DNA of 64,000 bases. Source: Serratia odorifera. Its GTDB lineage: Bacteria; Pseudomonadota; Gammaproteobacteria; Enterobacterales; Enterobacteriaceae. Every line of letters starts with the position of its first letter. Position 1 is the stretch's first letter. The position numbers and the translations under genes were made by a program. Of this stretch, positions 9,778 through 19,455 are shown one piece after another. The stretch is from NCBI RefSeq assembly GCF_900635445.1, contig NZ_LR134117.1, forward strand, positions 1,054,001 through 1,118,000, in the 5' to 3' direction. A model generated the notes under the pieces. The model saw only the letters and a program-made list of their open reading frames with translations. It ran no database searches and was not told the DNA's origin.

Positions 9778-10011
9778 TCTATCTTTTCCTTATTTGCTTG
9801 TTGTTTGTAACTAAGAACCTGTCGGCTCTAAAATAAACGACGTAAAAAATTTGCGCGCTGAATACTCATCAATTGTACACAATCACTCAACCTATGCACT
9901 ATATCCTTCATCTTTCAAGCCTGTAACGGCGTTGGCTGTACGCATTACCCCCTCACTCAATGCTTCGAGCTGCTGGGTTTCCTACGTTAGCCTGCTGACT
10001 ACAACCTGAAA

Positions 10012-10956
10012 TCAACGGGATAAAACCACCTGTGTTACCGAGTCCAAAGCCTCTCCCGGCTTTTCACTGTCCAGCCAATGGACCGACTCCCAACCTCGTA
10101 ACCAGGTCATTTGGCGTTTGGCCAACTGACGTGTTGCGCAAATACCACGATAAACCATCTCATCGTAACTAATCTCGCCAGAAAGATATGACCACATCTG
10201 GCGGTAACCGACACAGCGAATGGAAGGCAAATCCGTATGCAAATCACCCCGCGCAAAAAGTGCGCGCGCTTCCGTTTCAAAACCTGCCGCCAACATTTGA
10301 TGGAACCGCTGCTCAATGCGTTGATGTATCAACTCACGGCTGGTCGGCGCTATCGCAAATTGGTGAACATGATACGGCAACGATTCACCCGAAATTTTAG
10401 TCAGTTCCGTTAAAGTTTTACCCGAAATAAAAAAAACTTCCAGTGCTCTGGACAGTCTCTGCGGATCATTCGGATGAATTCTCAGTGCGGCGACCGGGTC
10501 AATGGCCTGTAACTGACGGTGCAAAGCTTGCCAGCCTTCGGCTTGCGCCTGCCGTTCAATGCGCTCGCGCACTGCCGCATCGGCAGCCGGCAACGGCGAC
10601 AGGCCATCCAGCAACGCCTTGAAATACAACATGGTTCCACCTACCAGCAGCGGGATACGCCCGGCGGCGGTGATGTCGGCCATTTCCTTCAGGGCATCGG
10701 CACGAAAATCGGCGGCGGAGTAAACCTCGGCGGGATCGCGAATATCAATCAGCCGGTGCGGTGCCTGCGCCAATTCTTCTGCGCTGGGCTTGGCGGTGCC
10801 GATATCCATGCCACGATAAATCAGCGCGGAATCCACGCTGATCAGTTCTACCGGCCAACGTGCGCGCAACGCCATTGCCAGCGCGGTCTTGCCCGATGCC
10901 GTAGGCCCCATGACGAAAATCGCCGGGGGACGTGATGCTATTTCAGTTTCAGTCAT
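10012..10956 (-). CDS. miaA: tRNA dimethylallyltransferase MiaA
   Basis: Transfers a dimethylallyl group to N6 of A37 in tRNAs reading UNN codons. It is 314 aa. The P-loop GPTASGKT is at residues 17-24, followed by the catalytic-region segment VDSALIYRGMDIGTAKP and, later, RCVGYRQMW. The start at 10956 is within the mutL stop region (8-bp overlap), which implies translational coupling; the longer open frame reads back into mutL and is not used. Confidence 0.97.
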   Translation of the reverse strand: MTETEIASRPPAIFVMGPTASGKTALAMALRARWPVELISVDSALIYRGMDIGTAKPSAEELAQAPHRLIDIRDPAEVYSAADFRADALKEMADITAAGRIPLLVGGTMLYFKALLDGLSPLPAADAAVRERIERQAQAEGWQALHRQLQAIDPVAALRIHPNDPQRLSRALEVFFISGKTLTELTKISGESLPYHVHQFAIAPTSRELIHQRIEQRFHQMLAAGFETEARALFARGDLHTDLPSIRCVGYRQMWSYLSGEISYDEMVYRGICATRQLAKRQMTWLRGWESVHWLDSEKPGEALDSVTQVVLSR

Positions 10957-12832
10957 GCGTAAGGGCTGCCAGTGCAGCCTGTAAATCAACAGGTTGTAAA
11001 AGTCCGGCCGGTGGCGATTTGACCAGCTGCGGGCAAAGTCGTTCAACGTCGGTCAATAATTGTATCGCTTGCGAGCTGTTCCACTGTTGATGTTCGCTGC
11101 CTATGTGGCGGGCGATCCAGGTGGCCAGCACCGTCGGCGACATCTCGTGATGTTCGGCCAGATAGCCTAACAGTTCCGGTATCAGTTTTTGTAAATTTTG
11201 TTGGCGTAATGGTAAAGGCACTGCGCGCAGCGTCACACGCCCGTGATCAACCTGCAGCTCCAGCCCCATTTTCACCAGCAACGCCTGGTGCCTGGTACAG
11301 GCCGACGCCTCGTTGTTGCGCAGCGTCAGCTTGAGCGGGATCAGCAGCGGCTGCGGCCGCAGCCCCTCTTCCGGCGGGTTCAGCTGCGCCTGACGCAGCC
11401 AGCGTTCGGCCACCGGTAAATTGAGTAACGCCAGCTGCTGGCGCTGCTCCAGCAAGGCGTAGCACGGCGGATAGACCATCAGCACACGGCCAAAGCCATG
11501 CTGACTGCCGGCCAGCGGCATTTCCTGCGCGGCCTTCGGCGCGGGGAACAGCGGGACCTTCGCCGTCTCGACCGCTGGCGTAGCTGCCGGCTCGGTCGTC
11601 GCCTGCATCAAACGGCCGTACAGCTCCCCTTCGCGCTTTTGATAGCCGGAAGCGCCGCCGTGGTACGGCTGCGGCGTACGTTCACGCGCGGCCGTCGGAC
11701 TTGCCGCAGACGGTTCGCGGCGCGGGGCCGGCTGGGAAAAATGATTGCCACCGGCCGCAACGCGGTTTTCCGGCTGCCATGCCGGCGCGGGGTCTGGCGC
11801 ATCGGTTGCTTCTGCCAGCGGTAGCGGCGCGCTGCCGAGCTGTTGCAATACCGTGGTCACCGCCTGATAGATAAAATCATGCACCAGCCGCGCCTGATGG
11901 AAGCGCACTTCATGCTTGGCGGGATGCACGTTAACGTCCACCTGATGCGGATCCACCTCGAGATACAGCACATAGGCCGGCTGCTGGTCGTCTTTCAGCT
12001 GATCCTGATAGGCCTGGCGGATCGCGTGGTTGATCAGGCGATCGCGCATCATGCGGCTGTTGACGTAACAGTATTGCAGCTCGCCCAGTTGCCGCGCGCC
12101 GGCCGGATCGGCCACCCAGCCGCGAATGGTCAAATCGCCGTGTTGCCAGGAAATCGCCAGCGCATGCTGCAAAAACGCCGGCCCGCAAATACTGCCAAGA
12201 CGGCGCTCATGCTGGCTTTCTTCCTTCGCCGCACGGTACTGACGCATCAGCTTGCCGTTATGACTGAGGTTGATCGCCACATCGAAACGCGCCAGCGCAA
12301 TGCGCCGCACCACCTCATCAATATGACCGAATTCGGTTTTTTCGGTGCGCATGAACTTGCGCCGCGCCGGGGTATTGTAGAACAGGTCGAGCACTTCAAC
12401 CGTGCTGCCCACCGGATGCGCCGCCGGTTTGACCATCACCGCCTGATCGCGCCCTTCGGCGTAGGCCTGCCAGGCCTCCGGCTGTTCGGCGGTGCGTGAC
12501 GTCAGCGTCAAACGTGACACCGAGCTGATACTGGCCAACGCTTCGCCGCGGAACCCCAGGCTGACAATGGCTTCCAGATCGTCAAGCGTGCTGATTTTAC
12601 TGGTGGCATGACGCGCCAGCGCCAATGCCAGATCGGCCTTGCCGATGCCACTGCCGTTGTCGCGGATACGGATCAGCTTGGCGCCACCGCGCTCAATATC
12701 AATATCAATACGCGTCGCGCCGGCATCCAGGCTGTTTTCCACCAGTTCCTTCACTACCGACGCAGGCCGCTCCACCACTTCTCCGGCGGCGATCTGGTTG
12801 GCAAGCTGTGGTGGCAACACCTGGATTGGCAT
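10949..12832 (-). CDS. mutL: DNA mismatch repair protein MutL
   Basis: GHKL ATPase that links MutS mismatch recognition to MutH and UvrD in methyl-directed repair. It is 627 aa. The N-terminal ATPase motifs are VKELVENSLDAGA (about 28-40), DNGSGIG, and GFRGEALASI (about 93-102). A variable proline/alanine-rich linker (about 345-430) leads to the C-terminal dimerisation domain. The DQHAxxE endonuclease motif is absent, as expected in bacteria that have MutH. Upstream amiB ends 21 bp away; downstream miaA overlaps. Confidence 0.97.
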   Translation of the reverse strand: MPIQVLPPQLANQIAAGEVVERPASVVKELVENSLDAGATRIDIDIERGGAKLIRIRDNGSGIGKADLALALARHATSKISTLDDLEAIVSLGFRGEALASISSVSRLTLTSRTAEQPEAWQAYAEGRDQAVMVKPAAHPVGSTVEVLDLFYNTPARRKFMRTEKTEFGHIDEVVRRIALARFDVAINLSHNGKLMRQYRAAKEESQHERRLGSICGPAFLQHALAISWQHGDLTIRGWVADPAGARQLGELQYCYVNSRMMRDRLINHAIRQAYQDQLKDDQQPAYVLYLEVDPHQVDVNVHPAKHEVRFHQARLVHDFIYQAVTTVLQQLGSAPLPLAEATDAPDPAPAWQPENRVAAGGNHFSQPAPRREPSAASPTAARERTPQPYHGGASGYQKREGELYGRLMQATTEPAATPAVETAKVPLFPAPKAAQEMPLAGSQHGFGRVLMVYPPCYALLEQRQQLALLNLPVAERWLRQAQLNPPEEGLRPQPLLIPLKLTLRNNEASACTRHQALLVKMGLELQVDHGRVTLRAVPLPLRQQNLQKLIPELLGYLAEHHEMSPTVLATWIARHIGSEHQQWNSSQAIQLLTDVERLCPQLVKSPPAGLLQPVDLQAALAALTHD

Positions 12833-12853
12833 ACTGGTTCCTCGAGAGTGGCG

Positions 12854-14659
12854 TTACGCCTGTGGAATGGTCAATGTCCGATCCAGCGGCGCAACGTCCG
12901 ATTTCAGTTTATTGGCGCTTTTTAATTCACGGACGCTCACGCCATAACGACTCGCAATTGATGACAGCGTATCACCGCGCACCACTTTATGTCTGGACGG
13001 TTTCTTGCTGACCGGTTTCGCCTTGGCAACGCTCTGACTGCCGGCGGCGTGGCCCGCCGGCACTTTCAGGCGCTGGCCAACCCAAACGCCGTCTTTCTTC
13101 AGATGGTTCAGGTCGCGCAGCGCCGCCATACTGGTGCCGTAACGACCCGCGATGCCAGAGAGCGTTTCCGCCCGTTTCACCACGTGGATCTGGGTCTTAC
13201 CCCGGTAACTGCTGTTGCCGACGGAGCGGGTAGTCACCGGCTCCGGTTGGCTGACGTCTGGTGTAGATTCATTAACCGCCGCTGCGACGTCCAGCGGTCG
13301 GTTTTCCACCTTTGGGTCGGCTTGTAGCGGATGCGACAGGAAATAGCTGCGCAGGCCGCGATGGATCGCCTTGGCTATTTTCTCCTGATACGCGCTACTG
13401 CCCAGCAGTCGCTCCTCCGAAGGGTTACTGATAAAGCCGGTTTCCACCAGCAGGGACGGAATGTCCGGTGAACGCAGCACGCCAAGGCTGGCTGGCTGCG
13501 GACGGCTCTTGTGCAATACGCCGATGGTTTGCATTTCACGCAGTACTTTGGTCGCTACGTCATAGCCGACGCGCTGTGAATGGCCGAACTGCAGATCCAG
13601 TACCGCCTGGCTGAGATAAGGATCAGCCTGGCTATTGGCCAGCAGATCGCCCGCACCGCCCAGCAGTTCGGATTGCTTTTCATGCTGTTCCAGCCAGTTG
13701 GCCATTTCGCTGTTGGCGCGACGGTTGTTCAATACCCAGACCGAGGCGCCGGTGGCGCTGCGGTTTGGTGCCGAGTCGGCGTGAATTGATACCAGTACGT
13801 TAGCGCCGTGCTTGCGCGCCACGTCCGAGCGGCCCATGACCGAAATAAAATAGTCGCCGTTGCGCGTCAGCACCGGCTTGAACATCGGATCGTCGTCCAG
13901 CAACGTCTGCAAGCGGCGCGCGACGGCGATGGTGACGTTCTTTTCACGCAGGCCGTTCGGCCCGATGGCGCCGGGATCCTGCCCGCCGTGGCCGGCGTCA
14001 ATCGCCACCACCACGCGGTTGCCGGAACCGGCTGACACCCGGCTGCTGCGCGGCGTATCCGCCGTTGCCGTACCAGACACCACCGCCGGTTTGTTGTTGA
14101 ACGGATTGGACGCCGAGGAGCTGGTCGGCGCACGCCGTACCGGCTCGGCCGGTTCCTCGATAAGCACCGGTTGGCGAACCGCCGGCTTGCTGACAATCGG
14201 CTTGCTGACCGTCGGCGCCGGAGCCTGACGAGTGGTGGTCGACGCTCCGCCTTCCGCCGCGATGGTAAAGACCACGGTATACAGGTTACCGTTTTGCCGC
14301 GTTACCGCCCGCGTTTTGGCCCGCTGGGTCAGATCGAACACCAAGCGCACGCTTTGCGCATCTTTCGGCGTGCTGGAACGAATGCTCTTCACCAGGTTTT
14401 GACCGCTGAAGTTCAACGGCAGGCCGTTGACCTTACCGCTCTGGTTGACGTCCAGCACTACGCGCTCAGGCCCGTGCAGCGGGAAGAATGCGTACGCCGG
14501 CGGGCCGTTGAAGCTCACCGAAACGGTAGCCTCACGCTGCGCATTGGTCACCTTGATGTCCGCCAACGATGAGGCCGCGGCTAGCGCATTGCCGGCGCCA
14601 GACAGCCCCAGGCTCGCCAGCAGCGTCACCAGCAGGATTCGTTTTAATCCATACATCAT
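12854..14659 (-). CDS. amiB: N-acetylmuramoyl-L-alanine amidase AmiB with two LysM repeats
   Basis: Periplasmic zinc amidase that splits septal peptidoglycan during daughter-cell separation. It is 601 aa from MMYGLKRILL: signal peptide (about 1-27), AMIN domain (about 30-130), a Pro/Thr/Ser-rich linker, and an Amidase_3 domain with the zinc motif VVVAIDAGHGGQDPGA, SIHAD and VETGFISN. Two LysM domains follow, with THVVKRAETLSGIA-like and HKVVRGDTLSSIASRYG starts. E. coli AmiB has one LysM; the second here is an extension seen in related genera. Neighbours are tsaE upstream and mutL downstream. Confidence 0.95.
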   Translation of the reverse strand: MMYGLKRILLVTLLASLGLSGAGNALAAASSLADIKVTNAQREATVSVSFNGPPAYAFFPLHGPERVVLDVNQSGKVNGLPLNFSGQNLVKSIRSSTPKDAQSVRLVFDLTQRAKTRAVTRQNGNLYTVVFTIAAEGGASTTTRQAPAPTVSKPIVSKPAVRQPVLIEEPAEPVRRAPTSSSASNPFNNKPAVVSGTATADTPRSSRVSAGSGNRVVVAIDAGHGGQDPGAIGPNGLREKNVTIAVARRLQTLLDDDPMFKPVLTRNGDYFISVMGRSDVARKHGANVLVSIHADSAPNRSATGASVWVLNNRRANSEMANWLEQHEKQSELLGGAGDLLANSQADPYLSQAVLDLQFGHSQRVGYDVATKVLREMQTIGVLHKSRPQPASLGVLRSPDIPSLLVETGFISNPSEERLLGSSAYQEKIAKAIHRGLRSYFLSHPLQADPKVENRPLDVAAAVNESTPDVSQPEPVTTRSVGNSSYRGKTQIHVVKRAETLSGIAGRYGTSMAALRDLNHLKKDGVWVGQRLKVPAGHAAGSQSVAKAKPVSKKPSRHKVVRGDTLSSIASRYGVSVRELKSANKLKSDVAPLDRTLTIPQA

Positions 14660-14666
14660 GTTGGCG

Positions 14667-15137
14667 TCATCCCTGTTGCCCGTGGATTCGGTCGATGAGT
14701 TGGTGGCCATGGGCAGAAAGCGGCACAATGCGCGCTTCTCGGCCCCGATCGTGGTAGCTCAGGTGCAATGCCAGATCCGGCTCCGGCAATACGCCAGTGC
14801 CCTGCTGCGGCCATTCCACCAGGCAGATGGCATCCTGCGCGAAATAATCGCGGATGCCCATAAATTCGAGTTCTTCCGGATCGGCCAGGCGATACAGATC
14901 GAAGTGATACACCGCCAGCGGTTGCAGCGCATAAGGCTCAACCAGCGTATAAGTCGGGCTTTTAACATTGCCCTGATGACCCAAGGCCTGCAAAAAACCG
15001 CGGCTGAAGGTGGTCTTCCCCGCCCCCAGATCGCCATAAAGGTAAATGACGCTGGCGCGATCGCACGCCTTCGCCAACGCGGCACCCAATGCAACAGTCG
15101 CTGCCTCATCCGGCAGAGGTAATACGAGTTCTTTCAT
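14667..15137 (-). CDS. tsaE: tRNA threonylcarbamoyladenosine ATPase TsaE
   Basis: P-loop ATPase of the TsaBDE complex that makes t6A37 in ANN-decoding tRNAs. It is 156 aa. The Walker A GDLGAGKTT is at residues 35-43, followed by SPTYTLVEPY (about 61-70) and HFDLYRL (about 79-85). The start at 15137 (MKELVLPLPDEAA) is the family start; the open frame upstream is the antisense of nothing and overlaps the nnr 3' end in another frame. It lies 13 bp downstream of nnr. Confidence 0.95.
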   Translation of the reverse strand: MKELVLPLPDEAATVALGAALAKACDRASVIYLYGDLGAGKTTFSRGFLQALGHQGNVKSPTYTLVEPYALQPLAVYHFDLYRLADPEELEFMGIRDYFAQDAICLVEWPQQGTGVLPEPDLALHLSYHDRGREARIVPLSAHGHQLIDRIHGQQG

Positions 15138-15150
15138 TCGATAATATCTA

Positions 15151-16662
15151 TTATGCCAACTGAGGATTAACGTAATGAGGGATTTCGAGCAACAGATCGG
15201 TTGCCAGCAATCCTCTTGTTCCTTGTCTGTCTGCCACTCTATCGGCGGCGGCGCCATGCACCACACAACCTGCGCAGGCGGCATCATACAACGAGAGCTT
15301 TTGTGCCAGCAAACCGCCGATAATGCCGGCAAGCACGTCTCCCATACCGCCGGACGCCATACCGGCATTGCCGACGTCGGCAATCGCCATTTCGCCATGT
15401 TCGCCAGCAATCACCGTACCCGCCCCTTTTAATACCACCACGCCGCCATAGTTTGCCACCAGGCGCCGTGCGGCAAGTAAGCGATCACTTTCAATTTCTG
15501 CCGTGCGGCAGCCCAATAACCGCGCCGCTTCACCGGGATGTGGCGTTATCACGCGATTCTGACGCTTCTCGGGATTTATTGCCAGCAGGTTAAGTGCATC
15601 GGCATCCCATAATGCTGGTTTATTACTGCGCTGAAGGATTTTCAGCGCATTCTTACCCCAGTCTGCCTGGCCCAAGCCGGGGCCGACCACCAGCACATCG
15701 GCCCATTCCAGCGCCTGTTGCAGACTGTCGTCAGTCAAACGCTGCGCCATCAGCTCTGGCCGTGCGGCCATCAATGGCGCCAGGTGTTCCGTGTGAGTAA
15801 GCACTCGCACCAATCCGGCACCGCTGCGCAGCGCAGCTTCTGCCGCCATGCGTATCGCACCACCGAAACCGAGATCGCCGCCAACCACCAGCAGGCGCCC
15901 GTGTTCTCCCTTGTGCGAGCATGGCCGGCGTGGTCGCAGCCAGCCCGACAGATTCGCCGCCGACAAACGCTGTATCGGCGCCGGTTGCTGCGCCAGCCAG
16001 TCAGATAATCCTAGCGTAGTCTGATGAAGTTGCCCGACCCAATCACGCGCCTGTCCGGTTAACAACCCCGGTTTCAGGGCGATAAACGTCAGGGTATGGG
16101 CGGCGCGTATCACCGCCCCCGGTGCCGCGCCACTCTGTGCCAGCAAACCGGAAGGGATGTCCAGCGCGACAATCGGCAGGCCGGTACGGTTGGCGGCTTC
16201 AATCAGCGCATCCATCGGCGCACGCGGCGCGCTGCCCAGCCCGGTCCCCAACAGACCATCGATAATCAGGTCAATATCGTTCGGCCAGCGGCTGTCGGCC
16301 GGTTGAATTTCTCCACCGCCGTCGAGCCAGGACTGTCGTGCCTGCGCGGCCTCTGGCGGCAGCGGTCGCGCCCCTTGGCAGGCGATCAGCGTCACCCTGA
16401 TACCGGCGGCGGCGGCCAGCCCCGCCACCACGTAACCGTCACCGCCATTATTACCGTGACCGCACAGCACCAGCCAGTGACTGCTGGCCGGATAGCTGTC
16501 TCGCGCCAGCTGGTAAGCCGCAGCGCCGGCTCGCTGCATCAATGCATACAGAGAGAGGCCGAGCGAAGCGGCAGCGGCCGGTTCGGCCTGGCGGATCCAG
16601 TCCGCAGACCAGACAGAGTGTGGTAAACTGGAGCTGTATTGTTTCTCACTATGGCTCGTCAT
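15151..16662 (-). CDS. nnr: Bifunctional NAD(P)HX epimerase/dehydratase Nnr
   Basis: Repairs hydrated NAD(P)H. The N-terminal YjeF domain (about 15-220) is the epimerase, with HWLVLCGHGNNGGDGYVVAGL. The C-terminal ribokinase-like domain (about 230-495) is the ADP-dependent dehydratase, with VVGPGLGQ, TPHPGEAARLLG and GMASGGMGDVLAGIIGG. It is 503 aa from MTSHSEKQ. Its start codon overlaps the start codon of the divergent queG by two bases, so each gene's 5' signals must lie within the other gene. Confidence 0.95.
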   Translation of the reverse strand: MTSHSEKQYSSSLPHSVWSADWIRQAEPAAAASLGLSLYALMQRAGAAAYQLARDSYPASSHWLVLCGHGNNGGDGYVVAGLAAAAGIRVTLIACQGARPLPPEAAQARQSWLDGGGEIQPADSRWPNDIDLIIDGLLGTGLGSAPRAPMDALIEAANRTGLPIVALDIPSGLLAQSGAAPGAVIRAAHTLTFIALKPGLLTGQARDWVGQLHQTTLGLSDWLAQQPAPIQRLSAANLSGWLRPRRPCSHKGEHGRLLVVGGDLGFGGAIRMAAEAALRSGAGLVRVLTHTEHLAPLMAARPELMAQRLTDDSLQQALEWADVLVVGPGLGQADWGKNALKILQRSNKPALWDADALNLLAINPEKRQNRVITPHPGEAARLLGCRTAEIESDRLLAARRLVANYGGVVVLKGAGTVIAGEHGEMAIADVGNAGMASGGMGDVLAGIIGGLLAQKLSLYDAACAGCVVHGAAADRVADRQGTRGLLATDLLLEIPHYVNPQLA

Positions 16663-17800
16663 GACACACCCTCTCGATCTCAATCAACTCGCCCAACATA
16701 TCAAGCAATGGGGGCAATCGCTAGGATTCCAGCAGGTTGGCATCTGCGATACCGATCTGAGCATGGAAGAGCCAAAGTTACAGGCATGGCTGGACAAGCA
16801 GTATCACGGCGAAATGGAATGGATGGCACGCCACGGCATGCTGCGTGCACGGCCGCATGAGCTGTTGCCTGGTACGCTGCGGGTTATCAGCGTGCGTATG
16901 AATTACCTGCCGGCCAAAGCGGCTTTTGCCACGACCTTGAACAATCCACAACTGGGGTACGTCAGCCGTTATGCGCTGGGCCGCGACTATCACAAACTGC
17001 TGCGCCAGCGGTTGAAAAAACTCGGCGAACAGATCCAGGACTACTGCGGTGAACTGAATTTCCGGCCGTTTGTCGATTCCGCGCCGGTAATGGAGCGCGC
17101 CCTGGCGTCAAAAGCCGGTATTGGCTGGGTTGGCAAGCACTCACTTATTCTTAACCGCGAAGCCGGTTCCTGGTTCTTTCTCGGTGAGTTGCTGATCGAT
17201 TTGCCACTGCCGGTGGACCAACCGCAGGAAGAACAATGCGGCCGCTGCGTTGCCTGTATTACCACCTGCCCAACCGGCGCGATTGTCGCGCCCTATACCG
17301 TTGATGCCCGACGCTGCATTTCGTATCTGACCATCGAACTGGAAGGCGCGATACCGGAAGAGTTCCGCCCGCTGTTGGGCAACCGTATCTACGGCTGCGA
17401 CGACTGCCAGCTTATCTGCCCGTGGAACCGTTTCTCACAGTTGACCGATGAGGACGACTTTAGCCCCCGTGCTGCGCTGCATGCGCCGCAGTTGATTGAT
17501 CTGTTTGGCTGGAGCGAAGAAAAGTTTTTGCGCATTACCGAAGGCTCTGCCATTCGGCGCATTGGCCACCTGCGTTGGTTGCGCAATATTGCCGTGGCGC
17601 TGGGTAACGCGCCCTATCAGGACAGCGTGGTGCTGGCGCTGCGCTCGCGGGTGGGTGAACACCCGCTGCTGGATGAACATATTCACTGGGCGCTGGAACA
17701 GCAACTGGCGCGGCGCGCTCAACAGGGCGTCGAGGTACAAGGCAGCCAGAAAAAACGATTGATTCGTGCGGTGCAAAAGGGATTACCGAGGGATGCGTGA
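16661..17800 (+). CDS. queG: Epoxyqueuosine reductase QueG
   Basis: Cobalamin and Fe-S enzyme that reduces epoxyqueuosine to queuosine in tRNA, the last step of Q synthesis. It is 379 aa. The N-terminal region holds the catalytic aspartate region PFVDSAPVMERALASKAGIGWVGK (shown across about 128-151). The two [4Fe-4S] sets are CGRCVACITTCP and CDDCQLICPW (about 193-250). A C-terminal HEAT-like part follows. It is divergent from nnr. Confidence 0.96.
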   Translation: MTHPLDLNQLAQHIKQWGQSLGFQQVGICDTDLSMEEPKLQAWLDKQYHGEMEWMARHGMLRARPHELLPGTLRVISVRMNYLPAKAAFATTLNNPQLGYVSRYALGRDYHKLLRQRLKKLGEQIQDYCGELNFRPFVDSAPVMERALASKAGIGWVGKHSLILNREAGSWFFLGELLIDLPLPVDQPQEEQCGRCVACITTCPTGAIVAPYTVDARRCISYLTIELEGAIPEEFRPLLGNRIYGCDDCQLICPWNRFSQLTDEDDFSPRAALHAPQLIDLFGWSEEKFLRITEGSAIRRIGHLRWLRNIAVALGNAPYQDSVVLALRSRVGEHPLLDEHIHWALEQQLARRAQQGVEVQGSQKKRLIRAVQKGLPRDA

Positions 17801-18108
17801 TAGCAATAACCAATCCGCAGAACAACGCGACAACTCGCCCTGTGGACTTGTGCATAAAAATAAAAATGCTTTGTCTTTCAAACGTAACAAAAAGAGCAAG
17901 TGATCGGTATAACGTTTTTGAATATTTAAATATGATTTAAAATCAACAAGATAAATATTTCATTTGTATGGCGTTGCTTTTTTGCTCAGATGATATTATG
18001 CACAGCTTCTGTGGATAACTCTGTTTACAGAATTTTTTCCGCCGCTTGCAAACGAGGCAGGAAAGCGCACCGGCTGGGGATGAGTGAATATTTAAGGGGG
18101 GAGAAAAT
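17801..18108. other. Intergenic region between queG and the tRNA-Gly cluster
   Basis: About 300 bp of AT-rich sequence with no supported gene. A gap this size would hold any queG terminator and the trailer of the tRNA transcript, but I see no convincing hairpin with a T-run. Confidence 0.6.
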
Positions 18109-18184
18109 TGGAGCGGGAAACGAGGCTCGAACTCGCGACCTCAACCTTGGCAAGGTTGCGCTCTACCAACTGAGCTATTCCCGC
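18109..18184 (-). tRNA. tRNA-Gly(GCC), copy 3 in transcription order
   Basis: A 76-nt cloverleaf with encoded CCA. The acceptor GCGGGAA pairs with TTCCCGC, the anticodon loop is CTTGCCAAG with anticodon GCC, and the T-loop region is GTTCGAGCC. The three copies in the cluster are identical in sequence and correspond to the glyVXY cluster location in E. coli (between orn and queG). Confidence 0.97.
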
Positions 18185-18234
18185 ACACAAGAGATGCTTT
18201 TGGCATCCGGCCAAAAAATTGGCCTTTGAAATTT

Positions 18235-18310
18235 TGGAGCGGGAAACGAGGCTCGAACTCGCGACCTCAACCTTGGCAAGGTTGCGCTCTACCAACTGAG
18301 CTATTCCCGC
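18235..18310 (-). tRNA. tRNA-Gly(GCC), copy 2
   Basis: Second of three identical 76-nt tRNA-Gly(GCC) genes, with anticodon GCC and encoded CCA. It is separated from its neighbours by 50 bp and 65 bp spacers, consistent with one polycistronic precursor. Confidence 0.97.
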
Positions 18311-18375
18311 GTCGCATGGTAACTACTGGTACTGCTTTTTATTCATCATGCCGCACATGGCAACATTGTTGAATT

Positions 18376-18451
18376 TGGAGCGGGAAACGAGGCTCGAACT
18401 CGCGACCTCAACCTTGGCAAGGTTGCGCTCTACCAACTGAGCTATTCCCGC
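18376..18451 (-). tRNA. tRNA-Gly(GCC), copy 1 in transcription order
   Basis: First of the three identical tRNA-Gly(GCC) genes. The promoter should lie just upstream on the minus strand, in 18452-18630, an AT-rich stretch that also separates it from orn. Confidence 0.97.
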
Positions 18452-18633
18452 GTCGTATCGATAGCCGAACTTTTTCAAATTCTTCATCGGTACGGGGTGC
18501 GCATTATACGAGAAATCCTTTTTGCCGCAAGCCCCTAAAAGCAAAAAAACGTTTTTTTTGTTTGATTGCCGATTAATGCGCCAAGATGGTGAAATAAACG
18601 GCGCGACCTGCGCATTTAACATTCAGTCATAAC

Positions 18634-18656
18634 GAAAACGGCCGGTTATCGGCCGC
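18634..18656 (-). terminator. Terminator of orn
   Basis: On the minus strand, CGGCCG-ATAAC-CGGCCG is followed by TTTTC just after the orn stop codon. Confidence 0.7.
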
Positions 18657-18666
18657 GATCCGCCGA

Positions 18667-19212
18667 CTAGAGCTGAATAAAATGTTCACGGTAGTAGGCC
18701 AGTTCGGCGACCGATTCGCGAATGTCATCCAGCGCCTGATGCGTACCCTGCTTTTTAAAACCGACCAGTATTTCCGGTTTCCAGCGACGCGCCAGCTCCT
18801 TGAGGGTACTGACATCCAGATAGCGATAATGGAAGTAGGCTTCCAGCTGCGGCATATAACGGAACAGGAAACGGCGATCCTGTCCGACGCTGTTGCCGCA
18901 GATCGGTGATTTACCGGCCGGCACCCATTGCTGCAGGAAGGTAATGGTAGCCAGTTCGGCGGCTTGGGCATCGTACGGACTGTCTTTAACCCGCTGCACC
19001 AGCCCGCTGCCGGTATGGGTGCGCACGTTCCAGTCATCCATCAGCGCCAACTGCTCATCCGGCTGATGTACCGCGATCACCGGCCCCTCCGCCAGGATGT
19101 TCAGGTTGGCGTCGGTCACCAGCGTGGCGATTTCGATAATGCGATCGCGTTCAGGATCCAGACCGGTCATTTCCAGATCGATCCAAATCAGATTGTTTTC
19201 GTTTCCTGTCAT
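18667..19212 (-). CDS. orn: Oligoribonuclease
   Basis: DEDDh 3'-5' exoribonuclease that degrades nanoRNAs (2-5 nt), including pGpG from cyclic-di-GMP breakdown. It is 181 aa, the usual length. Exo I motif IDLEMTGLDP starts at residue 11 (D12, E14). Exo II lies around NSVGQDRRF, and Exo III is HQALDDIRESV (about 158-168). It is essential in E. coli. It is transcribed away from rsgA, which starts 244 bp to the right on the other strand. Confidence 0.98.
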   Translation of the reverse strand: MTGNENNLIWIDLEMTGLDPERDRIIEIATLVTDANLNILAEGPVIAVHQPDEQLALMDDWNVRTHTGSGLVQRVKDSPYDAQAAELATITFLQQWVPAGKSPICGNSVGQDRRFLFRYMPQLEAYFHYRYLDVSTLKELARRWKPEILVGFKKQGTHQALDDIRESVAELAYYREHFIQL

Positions 19213-19455
19213 GTGATGTCCTGCTTATCAGTCCTGGCGGCGACCACCGTCGCCCACCGATTGCCGTAGTACGGTCAACAACGGTTATTTAATATAAAAT
19301 AGCGTGTATCATAGTCTTTTTGGTCGTAACGAGCGATATACTCGTGGTATCTATTCCCCGCAGCGGCGTTGGCTTGGCCCGTTTGCCCTGGCGCCACGGG
19401 TTTGTTGCCTTGTCGCCGCATGAATGATGCCGAGTATCCCGCCGAGAGAGGTGCA

